Source: Pseudescherichia sp032055545
GTDB taxonomy: Bacteria; Pseudomonadota; Gammaproteobacteria; Enterobacterales; Enterobacteriaceae
Assembly: GCA_032055545.1 (NCBI GenBank)
Contig: DAMBQR010000057.1
Span: 1 to 25,296, forward strand
DNA length: 25,296 nucleotides
Reading direction: 5' to 3'
The notes beneath the pieces were generated by a model. That model was given only the letters and a program-made list of their open reading frames with translations, had not been told where the DNA came from and made no database searches. The first letter of the stretch is position 1, and each line of letters begins with the position of its first letter. A program made the position numbers and the translations under genes. Of the stretch, positions 14,659 to 20,871 are shown in pieces.

Positions 14659-15255
14659 ATGATTCGCTTATCCCATCTCACCCCGTTGGGCACCGGTCGG
14701 CACCGTCAATGCTATGCGCATCCGGACAATGCCCAGCGCTGCATCAAGATTATCTACAACTACGAGAGCGGCGGCGATAAAGAGATCAAGCGCGAGCTGA
14801 GCTACTACGCCCATCTGTCACGCCGTTTAACAGACTGGAGCGGACTGCCGCGCTACTACGGCACGGTGGAGACCGATCTGGGGACAGGATACGTCTACGA
14901 CATCATTACCGATTTTGACGGCTCTCCGTCAAAAACGTTGACGGAATATGCTGCCCAGTGCCGTAAAGCGGGCAACAGCGGTGCGCTCTATCCTTTGCTC
15001 AGAACGCTGAAAAGCTATCTGCGTAAAAACCGCATCGTCACTATGAACCTGAAGCCGCAGAACGTGCTTTGCCGCCGCATCAGCCCGGATGAGGTGGTGC
15101 CGGTGGTGTGCGATAACATTGGCGAAGGGACGCTGATCCCGCTGGCAACCTGGTCAGGCTGGGCCTGCGCCCGTAAGCAGGCCCGCCTGTGGCAGCGCTT
15201 TATTGCTCAGCCCGCGCTCGCCAGCGGGCTTAGTGCAGCGAATGCCGGGTCATAA
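14659..15255 (+). CDS. yrbL: YrbL, PhoP/BasR-regulon protein with kinase-like motifs
   Basis: A 198-residue cytoplasmic protein of the YrbL-PhoP_reg family; function is unknown. Kinase-like features can be seen: GTG loop (11-13) , RCIKI with K30, KEIKRE helix (41-46), the catalytic-loop-like segment TMNLKPQN (128-135) and VCDNIGE with D152 in the DFG position. The catalytic Asp of HRD is replaced by N130, so phosphotransfer is doubtful. E. coli YrbL is about 210 residues; this one is shorter and its C-terminus (SGLSAANAGS) is unlike it, because the last 26 bases overlap the 3' end of mtgA on the other strand. GCAGGA precedes the ATG. A BasR-type box lies upstream. Confidence 0.9.
   Translation: MIRLSHLTPLGTGRHRQCYAHPDNAQRCIKIIYNYESGGDKEIKRELSYYAHLSRRLTDWSGLPRYYGTVETDLGTGYVYDIITDFDGSPSKTLTEYAAQCRKAGNSGALYPLLRTLKSYLRKNRIVTMNLKPQNVLCRRISPDEVVPVVCDNIGEGTLIPLATWSGWACARKQARLWQRFIAQPALASGLSAANAGS
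15209..15230. terminator. Hairpin at the yrbL/mtgA convergence
   Basis: AGCCCGC (15209-15215) pairs with GCGGGCT (15224-15230) around an 8-base loop. For mtgA it starts at the stop codon; for yrbL it lies within the last codons. No T-run is present on either side, so termination strength is uncertain. Confidence 0.4.
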
Positions 15256-15958
15256 ACCCCTCTCCGCCCAGCTGGCGCATCTGGCGCATAATCCACGCCT
15301 GGCGGCTGCGCACGTAGCCCGACGGTGCGCTGGCCTTGAAGCGGAGCGGATTGGGCAGCACGGCCGCCAGCAGCGCGGCCTCTGACATCGTCAGGCGGCT
15401 GGCGGGCTTATTAAAATAGCGCTGTGCCGCCGCCTCGACGCCAAATACCCCCTCGCCAAATTCAGCGACGTTGAGATAAACCGTCAGGATCCGCCGCTTG
15501 CTCCACACCGTCTCCATTCCCAGCGTCAGCCCGGCCTCCAGCCCCTTGCGCAGCCAGCTACGCCCGTCCCAGAGGAAGAGGTTTTTCGCCGTCTGCTGAG
15601 AGAGCGTGGACGCGCCGCGGATCCGGCTGCCGTTACGCTCATTATGGGAGACCGCTTTCTGGATGGCATCAACGTCAAAACCCCAGTGCGCGGGGAAGGT
15701 CTGATCCTCAGCGGCAATCACTGCCAGCCCCATCCATGGAGAGATGTCGTCCATGCCCACCCAATCGGAGTGGGCAACATAGCTGAAATCGCCCCCCAGC
15801 CAGGCCGATATCTGACGCTCCGCCATCACCGCCGAAAAGGGAACCGGCATAAAGCTGAACAGCAGAATACCGCCGCCCCAGAGCAGTGCCAGCCCCAGCA
15901 GGGTACGCAGCAGCAGGCGCTTTATTTTCGTCTTCAATGAGGTACTGCGTAACGCCAT
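15230..15958 (-). CDS. mtgA: Monofunctional biosynthetic peptidoglycan transglycosylase
   Basis: MtgA polymerises lipid II into glycan strands in the periplasm, without a transpeptidase domain; in E. coli it is dispensable and linked to the division site. It has 242 residues, as in E. coli. The membrane anchor is at about 14-36 (RLLLRTLLGLALLWGGGILLF). The GT51 motifs are intact: IAAEDQTFPAHWGFD (81-95, catalytic E84), RGASTLSQQTAKNLFLW (114-130), RKGLEAGLTLGMETVWSKRRILTVYLN (second half from about 148) and EAALLAAVLPNP (193-204). Its start overlaps the elbB stop by one base (TAATG), so it depends on elbB translation and transcription. Confidence 0.97.
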   Translation of the reverse strand: MALRSTSLKTKIKRLLLRTLLGLALLWGGGILLFSFMPVPFSAVMAERQISAWLGGDFSYVAHSDWVGMDDISPWMGLAVIAAEDQTFPAHWGFDVDAIQKAVSHNERNGSRIRGASTLSQQTAKNLFLWDGRSWLRKGLEAGLTLGMETVWSKRRILTVYLNVAEFGEGVFGVEAAAQRYFNKPASRLTMSEAALLAAVLPNPLRFKASAPSGYVRSRQAWIMRQMRQLGGEGFMTRHSLH

Positions 15959-16608
15959 TACGCCAGCACCAGCACGCGCGTGACCAGCTTCTCTATGCCG
16001 CTGGCGGCCTCGGCGATATTCTGCGCCACCATATAGGCGGGGGTGGTCACCACCCTGTTCTCTTCATCCACCACAATGTCGTCTACCGGGCAGGTCACAT
16101 GCTCCGCGCCCATCTCCTCCAGCACGTCAGCGGTGTCGATATCTGTACCAATCGTCAGGCGCAGCGGGAAATCAAAAATTTTCGGCAACATCGCCGGAGC
16201 GATACAGATGAACCCCAACGGTTTACCGGCGGCGTGCATCGCCAGCGCCAGCTGCTTCAACCCGCTATCAACGCTGCACTCTGCGCCCTGACTGGCAAAA
16301 TTGCTGAGGTTTTTAGCTGCGCCAAAGCCGCCAGGAACGATGAGCGCATCCAGCGCGTCGGCAGAGGCCTGGCTGAGCGGTTGGATCGCGCCGCGGGCAA
16401 TACGCGCCGCTTCGATGAGAACGTTACGGCTCTCCGCCATCGCATCGCCGGTCAAATGGTTGATCACGTCGGCCTGAGGCTTATCCGGGGCAAAACAGAC
16501 CGCCTCCGCACCGCTACGGGCGATGGCCAACAGGGTAATCACCGCCTCATGGATTTCAGCCCCGTCGTTAACGCCGCAGCCGCTCAGTACTACTCCCACT
16601 TTTTTCAT
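15958..16608 (-). CDS. elbB: ElbB (YhbL), DJ-1/PfpI-superfamily protein
   Basis: ElbB belongs to the DJ-1/PfpI/ThiJ superfamily; the E. coli protein has been called an isoprenoid-biosynthesis protein and a weak glyoxalase, and its true role is unsettled. The fold is marked by SGCGVNDGAEIHEAV (9-23), IVPGGFGAAKNLSNFA (90-105), the nucleophile elbow GFICIAPAM with C135, and the DDIVVDEENRVVTTPAYM stretch. The start at 16608 gives MKKVGVVLSG, as in E. coli, with AGGAAAGGA upstream. A TTG seven codons earlier (16629) is possible but lies over that binding site. With mtgA it forms a two-gene operon. Confidence 0.95.
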   Translation of the reverse strand: MKKVGVVLSGCGVNDGAEIHEAVITLLAIARSGAEAVCFAPDKPQADVINHLTGDAMAESRNVLIEAARIARGAIQPLSQASADALDALIVPGGFGAAKNLSNFASQGAECSVDSGLKQLALAMHAAGKPLGFICIAPAMLPKIFDFPLRLTIGTDIDTADVLEEMGAEHVTCPVDDIVVDEENRVVTTPAYMVAQNIAEAASGIEKLVTRVLVLA

Positions 16609-16692
16609 TTTGATGATCCTTTCCTGCAAGATGCTGACGATTATTAAAAATTTTGATAAGGGCGCTATGCCTCACACATTTCGTCGATTCAT

Positions 16693-16721
16693 ATAACAAA
16701 TAATTTAAGATTTGCTATCTT
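16693..16721 (+). promoter_or_regulatory. Candidate arcZ promoter with palindrome over the -10
   Basis: ATAACA (16693-16698) and TATCTT (16716-16721) are separated by 17 bp, placing the start near 16727. A perfect 6-bp inverted repeat, TAAGAT / ATCTTA (16706-16722), covers the -10. ArcA represses arcZ in E. coli; I see A/T-rich sequence here but no clear ArcA box. Confidence 0.5.
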
Positions 16722-16726
16722 ATCTG

Positions 16727-16850
16727 CGGGCTTACCACTATTTCCGCCTGTGCCCAGCAGATAACCAACACAAAAAATACCGGCACAGCCACTATTTCCC
16801 TGGTGTTGGCGCAGTATTCGCGCACCCCGGTCTATCCGGGGTCATTTTTT
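16727..16850 (+). ncRNA. arcZ: ArcZ (SraH/RyhA) Hfq-dependent small RNA
   Basis: ArcZ is an Hfq-binding RNA that activates rpoS translation and represses flhDC, sdaC and other genes; RNase E releases an active 3' fragment. Between elbB and arcB, its E. coli location, the 3' part from CCCTGGTGTTGGCGCAG onward matches E. coli ArcZ as I recall it, apart from one terminator-loop base. The expected 56-nt processed form would run 16795-16850. The 5' half is diverged, as usual, but repeats the seed-region 11-mer CCACTATTTCC (16735-16745 and 16789-16799). The start is inferred from the -10 position; full length is about 124 nt against 121 in E. coli. The last nine bases overlap arcB in antisense, which fits the reported ArcZ effect on arcB mRNA. 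Confidence 0.9.
16824..16850 (+). terminator. ArcZ intrinsic terminator
   Basis: ACCCCGG / CCGGGGT (16824-16830 and 16836-16842) with loop TCTAT, followed by CA and six T. The same hairpin on the - strand begins at the arcB stop codon but lacks a T-run there. Confidence 0.93.
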
Positions 16851-19181
16851 CCCGGCCGCCGCTACCCACGCCTTAAGCACGGCAATATCGTCCTGCCAGA
16901 CCAGCCTCATCTCTTCAATCCATTCGCCCACGTTATCCCACCACGCTGGCAGATCCGAAGACTGAATTTGCTTGCCCAGCTGTTGCAGGCGACGCAGACC
17001 AATCGATCCCGCCGCGCCTTTGATCTTATGCCCCTCTTCTGCGATACCCTTCTTGTCGCGGGCGGTCAGGTTCGATTCGAGAATGGCGATATAGCCCGGC
17101 ATCATCTTCTCAAACATCGCGATGCCATCAACAATCACCTTCGGGCCGATGATCTCAAGGTACTGCTCCAGCATCGCAATATCTAATAACGTCTCTGCCT
17201 TATCGTTATCGACAGGTTTCACCGTACTCTCCTCTTCGTCGTCGCAGGTATCCCAAAACTTCTTGATCATCGCAGTCAGCGCCGGGACGGCCAGCGGTTT
17301 GCTCAGAACGTCGTCCATCCCTGCATCAAGATACTCTTTTTTATCTTTCAGCACGTTGGCGGTCAGGGCCACCAGCGGAGGCAGATCCTCCCGAGCGAAG
17401 TTCTGCGTTAGCTGGCGGGAGATATCCAGCCCGGTCATGTCCGGGAGCTGGATATCCAGCAGCAGCAGGTCATACTCGCCCGGCGTAAACATCGCCAGCG
17501 CCTCGGTACCGGTCATGGCAACATCGACGCTGCAGCCCAGCTTTTCCAGTACCGATCGCGCCACGATCACGTTCAGCTCAATATCCTCCACCAGCAGCAC
17601 GTTAAGGGCTGGCAGCGGCATATCGTCATCGTCGAAGCCGTCCTCTACCTCCTCCGCCACGGCAGGGGCGTGCACCGTCAGCACAAAGCGCGAGCCTTTG
17701 CCCGGCTGGCTGCTGAGCGTAATATCACCGCCCATGCTTTTCGCCAGCCGCCGCGAGACCGCGAGGCCAATCCCCGTCCCGGTCGCCGGTTTGCCGCCGT
17801 GCTTATCCTTAACCTGGTAGTACATGGCGAAAATTTTATCCTGCTCGGCCGGCGGGATGCCGATGCCGGAGTCCTCTACTTCGAAGCGCAGCATCTCGTT
17901 ATCGTCATAGCGAATGCGCACCGTTACCTGGCCCTGCTGGGTAAACTTCACCGCGTTACTGATGAGATTCCACAGGATCTGCCGCAGCCGGGTGCCATCG
18001 GTGATCACCTTATGCGGCAGGGGCAGCGTCGGCTCGACGACAAAGCTCAGCCCCTTCTGCTGCGCCTGGAGGCCAGAGAGCGTTTCGAGATCGGCCCGGA
18101 AGCTGGTGAAGTCTACCGGCTGGTTATCCAGCTGCACCTTGTGGCGCTCCATCTTGTCCATGTCAATGATATCGTTGAAGATATTACCCAGCGTTACCGC
18201 AGAGACGTGGATGGTCTTCAGGTACTTCTCCTGCTCGTCGCTCAGTTCGGTATCGAGCAGAATGCGGCTCAGGCCGACGATGCCGTTAAGGGGCGTACGC
18301 AGCTCGTGGCTGATGGTGGAGATAAAGGTGGTTTTGTCCCGGCTGGCCCGCTCCAGCGCGTCCTGATAGCGCTTGCGCTCGGTAATATCCCGGCCAAAGC
18401 CCATCAGTCCGTGGCGTTTACCCACCCGGTCGTAGTAGGGAACCTTACGGATCTCAAAGCAGGCTTTGCGTCCGTCAGGGTACTCCAGCCACTGCTCGTA
18501 GGTCAGGGAGACGTTGTGACGAAAGACCTTCTCATCGGTTTCGTTGACCTTCTCCGCCGCCTCCGGCGAGTAGACCTCGTCCGGCTTCAGGTTAACCAGC
18601 TGCTTCTCGCTTTTGCCGGTCAGCAGCTCCATCGCCCGGTTGCAGCCAGAGAACTCCCTGTCTTCGTTGCGGTAGAAGACCAGATCCGGCGAGGCATCGA
18701 GAAACGAGCGCAGAAACGAGGATTGCTGCTCCAGCTGGATCTGCGTCTGCTCGCGCTCTTTCATCTCAATTTTGAGCTGCTCAAAGGTCGCCTGGCGCTC
18801 GGCCTCGGCGATAGCGCGATCGTTGATCACCTTATTGAGCGTGGAGATATTCTCTTTGAGCTGAACGTTGAGCTTGAGATCGCGTTCGCGCATCTCTTCG
18901 AGCTTTTCGACAAGTTTTGACAGCCGCTGGCGGGACTCCTCAAGCTGCTCAACCACCACCGACAGGAAGTAGACCGCCCAGGGGGTGATCAGCAGCCCGA
19001 AGAAGATCGAGCGGATGACGTCGATGCTCTCAACCCGGCCATGCAGCACCATGGTAACGGCCATCTGGACGACAATCGCCAGCACCACCAGCGCAAGGGC
19101 CAGCAGCATGGAGAAGCGCACCAGGCCAAGCTTCATCATCAGATTGACATAGTACTGCGCGAGTAAGCGGATTTGCTTCAT
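16842..19181 (-). CDS. arcB: ArcB, hybrid sensor kinase of aerobic/anaerobic control
   Basis: ArcB senses quinone redox state and phosphorylates ArcA (gene elsewhere). Domains in order: two membrane helices (about 23-45 and 56-77), a coiled-coil linker (80-150), a PAS domain (about 153-270) with redox cysteines C180 and C241, the kinase core with H292 in SHELRTPLNG and ATP motifs NLISNAVKF (405-413), DSGIGIP and GTGIGLA, a receiver domain with D576 in LLLLDIQLPDMTG, and an Hpt domain with H718 in GHKIKGAAGSIGL. E. coli ArcB has 778 residues and H717; here 779, with the extra residue after D576. The stop codon lies in the ArcZ terminator. A GAAGGA site precedes the ATG. Confidence 0.98.
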   Translation of the reverse strand: MKQIRLLAQYYVNLMMKLGLVRFSMLLALALVVLAIVVQMAVTMVLHGRVESIDVIRSIFFGLLITPWAVYFLSVVVEQLEESRQRLSKLVEKLEEMRERDLKLNVQLKENISTLNKVINDRAIAEAERQATFEQLKIEMKEREQTQIQLEQQSSFLRSFLDASPDLVFYRNEDREFSGCNRAMELLTGKSEKQLVNLKPDEVYSPEAAEKVNETDEKVFRHNVSLTYEQWLEYPDGRKACFEIRKVPYYDRVGKRHGLMGFGRDITERKRYQDALERASRDKTTFISTISHELRTPLNGIVGLSRILLDTELSDEQEKYLKTIHVSAVTLGNIFNDIIDMDKMERHKVQLDNQPVDFTSFRADLETLSGLQAQQKGLSFVVEPTLPLPHKVITDGTRLRQILWNLISNAVKFTQQGQVTVRIRYDDNEMLRFEVEDSGIGIPPAEQDKIFAMYYQVKDKHGGKPATGTGIGLAVSRRLAKSMGGDITLSSQPGKGSRFVLTVHAPAVAEEVEDGFDDDDMPLPALNVLLVEDIELNVIVARSVLEKLGCSVDVAMTGTEALAMFTPGEYDLLLLDIQLPDMTGLDISRQLTQNFAREDLPPLVALTANVLKDKKEYLDAGMDDVLSKPLAVPALTAMIKKFWDTCDDEEESTVKPVDNDKAETLLDIAMLEQYLEIIGPKVIVDGIAMFEKMMPGYIAILESNLTARDKKGIAEEGHKIKGAAGSIGLRRLQQLGKQIQSSDLPAWWDNVGEWIEEMRLVWQDDIAVLKAWVAAAGKK

Positions 19182-19211
19182 TAACGAGTTCCTTCACCAC
19201 AACGTCGCACA

Positions 19212-19240
19212 ATAATACTCAATTCTGAGCAAAGCGTTGA
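19212..19240 (-). promoter_or_regulatory. Possible arcB promoter
   Basis: On the - strand TATTAT (19212-19217) is a good -10, with the weak -35 TCAACG (19235-19240) at 17 bp. It lies in the 95-base gap between yhcC and arcB. arcB could also be read from yhcC. Confidence 0.3.
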
Positions 19241-19276
19241 AGGTTGTGCAAAAAATGTCGCCCGCACCGTCCGCCG

Positions 19277-20200
19277 TTACGCGACTGCCCAGGGCTTACC
19301 CAGCGCGGAGCCTTGCGCCCCATGGGCGTTGAGGTACGTATCGAGCGCGACCATGCCGGTCCAGCGGTTTTCGCACCACAGCGGCGCGAGCAGGGTGGGA
19401 CGGCGGGCGCTGGCGGAGATGCGATGGTAGATCACCTCCGGCGGCGTATGGCGGATCATCTCCCCGGCGGCCAGGGTATAGGCGTCCAGCTCAATACCGG
19501 CCAGCCTGCCAGCCTGCCAGGCCTTCGCCATCGTGCTGCCGGTAACGATATGCAGCGGATGCAGTTTGATGCCGTCAACGCCGGTCTCCACCACCCGCTG
19601 GAGCGTCGCGAGGCACTCTGCCTCGCCCTCCCCCGGCAGGCCAACGATAAGATGGCTGCACACCTTCAGCCCACGCTGGCGGGCCAGCCGGGTGGTATGC
19701 TGGTAGCAGGCGAAGTCATGGCCGCGGTTGATGCGGTGCAGGGTTTTATCGTGGGCCGTTTGCAGGCCCAGCTCCAGCCAGACCTCATACCCCTGCTGCT
19801 GGTAGTCGCTGAGCAGATCCAGCACCGCCTCCGGGACGCAGTCCGGACGCGTCCCGACGCACAGCCCGACAATATTGGCCTGGCTCACCGCCTGCTGGTA
19901 CATGGCCTGCAGCACCTGCACCTCGGCCCAGGTGCTGGTATAGGCCTGGAAGTAGGCAAGGTAGCGCCCGGCGCGGTTTACCCGCGTCGCCTGGTATGCG
20001 AGCTGCTCGGCAATGGCGTGATTCTGCTGGGTCTCGTCGGCAAAGGAGGCAACGTTGCAGAAGGTGCAGCCGCCGCGACCAATCGTGCCATCGCGATTCG
20101 GACAGCTAAAGCCGCCGTGCAGGGTAAGCTTATGGACTTTTTCACCATAGCGGCGGGCAAGATCGCCACCAAACATGTTGACTAATTTTTGTAACTGCAT
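19277..20200 (-). CDS. yhcC: YhcC, radical SAM protein (TIGR01212 family)
   Basis: A 307-residue radical-SAM enzyme of unknown substrate, distantly like Elp3. The cluster-binding cysteines are C33, C45 and C48 in FSCPNRDGTIGRGGCTFCNV, a spacing (C-x11-C-x2-C) longer than the canonical CxxxCxxC but normal for this family. Other conserved parts are YFQAYTST (84-91), VGLCVGTRPDC, WLELGLQTAHDKTLHRINRGH, and SHLIVGLPGEGE (SAM-binding region). The C-terminal end (SALGKPWAVA) is slightly shorter than E. coli. It is divergent from gltB across 671 bases. The ribosome binding site is poor: no clear AGGAG within 15 bases of the ATG. Confidence 0.93.
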   Translation of the reverse strand: MQLQKLVNMFGGDLARRYGEKVHKLTLHGGFSCPNRDGTIGRGGCTFCNVASFADETQQNHAIAEQLAYQATRVNRAGRYLAYFQAYTSTWAEVQVLQAMYQQAVSQANIVGLCVGTRPDCVPEAVLDLLSDYQQQGYEVWLELGLQTAHDKTLHRINRGHDFACYQHTTRLARQRGLKVCSHLIVGLPGEGEAECLATLQRVVETGVDGIKLHPLHIVTGSTMAKAWQAGRLAGIELDAYTLAAGEMIRHTPPEVIYHRISASARRPTLLAPLWCENRWTGMVALDTYLNAHGAQGSALGKPWAVA

Positions 20201-20495
20201 AATCTGAAAGGCCGCCCTGAAGAAAGGGCCAAGCCTGCCATTTTTAGCCTCCGTCGGCGATGACCTGGATCAATCGTCATAGCGGGACTACACCCATTGC
20301 ATAATCAAGCACAATTACCGCTATTTCATTCATCGCGGGGTTGATTACTTTTCCTTATATTGCCAGCCAGTTTTTCTACTATTTTGGCTCATATGTAAAA
20401 CAGTGTCTTTATGCGGGTTACTCTGCGCAACCAGCGAAAAATAGCGCTTTAGGGTAAAAAAACAGGCGATACCAATAACAATAGCGCTTTCTTAT

Positions 20496-20511
20496 AGTGA
20501 GAGAGATCACA
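20496..20511. promoter_or_regulatory. CRP-type binding site upstream of gltB
   Basis: AGTGA-N6-TCACA (spacer GAGAGA) matches the TGTGA-N6-TCACA consensus at nine of ten positions. CRP has been reported among the regulators of E. coli gltBDF, with Lrp, IHF and ArgR. It lies about 130-150 bp upstream of the candidate promoter. Confidence 0.75.
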
Positions 20512-20622
20512 CTCTGCCCTCGCCCGCCGTAGCTGTAACACGGCTGTAAAATAGCTAAATAATCTTTAACATCAGACGGTTAACCCTGTGTTAGCACATT
20601 TTTGCATAAATAAGATTGTGAT

Positions 20623-20651
20623 TTGACCTGTGTGTCGATTCCCGATAAGTT
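20623..20651 (+). promoter_or_regulatory. Candidate gltB promoter
   Basis: TTGACC (20623-20628) is a strong -35. The -10 is ambiguous: GATAAG (20644-20649) at 15 bp or TAAGTT (20646-20651) at 17 bp. The weak -10 would suit an activator-dependent promoter. The leader would be about 210 bases. Confidence 0.45.
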
Positions 20652-20674
20652 GGATATCCGCTGGAAGCTTTCTG

Positions 20675-20693
20675 GGTGAGCAGTCTGCTCACC
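20675..20693 (+). other. Palindromic hairpin in the gltB leader
   Basis: GGTGAGC (20675-20681) and GCTCACC (20687-20693) form a 7-bp stem with the 5-base loop AGTCT; as DNA it is a 19-bp palindrome. No T-run follows. It would sit near the 5' end of the gltB message. Confidence 0.5.
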
Positions 20694-20771
20694 ATATTTA
20701 TGCAGTAATGTAGATTCCCTCTGAAGCAAGTCCTCAACACTTGTTTGACCTACGCGAAAAGGATGATAGAG

Positions 20772-20803
20772 GGCGACATGCGAGGCCTGTAGGCTCCGTC
20801 GCC
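20772..20803 (+). other. Two-part stem-loop in the gltB leader
   Basis: GGCGAC (20772-20777) pairs with GTCGCC (20798-20803). Inside, GAG-G-CCT (20782-20788) pairs with AGGCTC (20791-20796) with one bulged G. It lies 69 bases before the gltB start, in a block that resembles the E. coli leader. Confidence 0.5.
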
Positions 20804-20871
20804 ACGCCCTTTCTGCGCCTGTGCGCCACGGTCATGAGAGAGTCACGTAGAGCCTGGGGAGGTTCACTGAT

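Larger units (their letters stand above)
20201..20871. other. Long yhcC-gltB regulatory region
   Basis: No credible gene lies in these 671 bases. The first 80 hold the yhcC leader. From about 20285 the DNA turns A/T-rich, as expected for the Lrp/IHF-bound upstream region known for E. coli gltBDF. It contains an 11-bp direct repeat AATAGCGCTTT (20440-20450, 20480-20490), a CRP-type site, helically phased GCTGTAA repeats (20532-20559), a possible promoter and two leader hairpins. The final 100 bases resemble the E. coli gltB leader (CGTCGCCACGC and CTTTCTG blocks). Confidence 0.7.

Noticed and set aside
16609..16629. Upstream TTG start for elbB
   Set aside because: It overlies the AGGAAAGGA binding site of the ATG at 16608, which gives the family N-terminus MKKVGVVLSG.
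17670..18920. 416-codon open frame antisense to arcB
   Set aside because: Fully covered by the intact arcB kinase core and PAS domain; high-GC genes often leave open mirror frames.
19244..20185. 313-codon open frame antisense to yhcC
   Set aside because: It mirrors yhcC almost end to end; no recognisable domain or binding site supports it.
20778..20850. Leader peptide before gltB
   Set aside because: The ATG at 20778 gives only four codons, and the frame resembling the old E. coli N-terminus has no start codon between its stops at 20767 and 20848.
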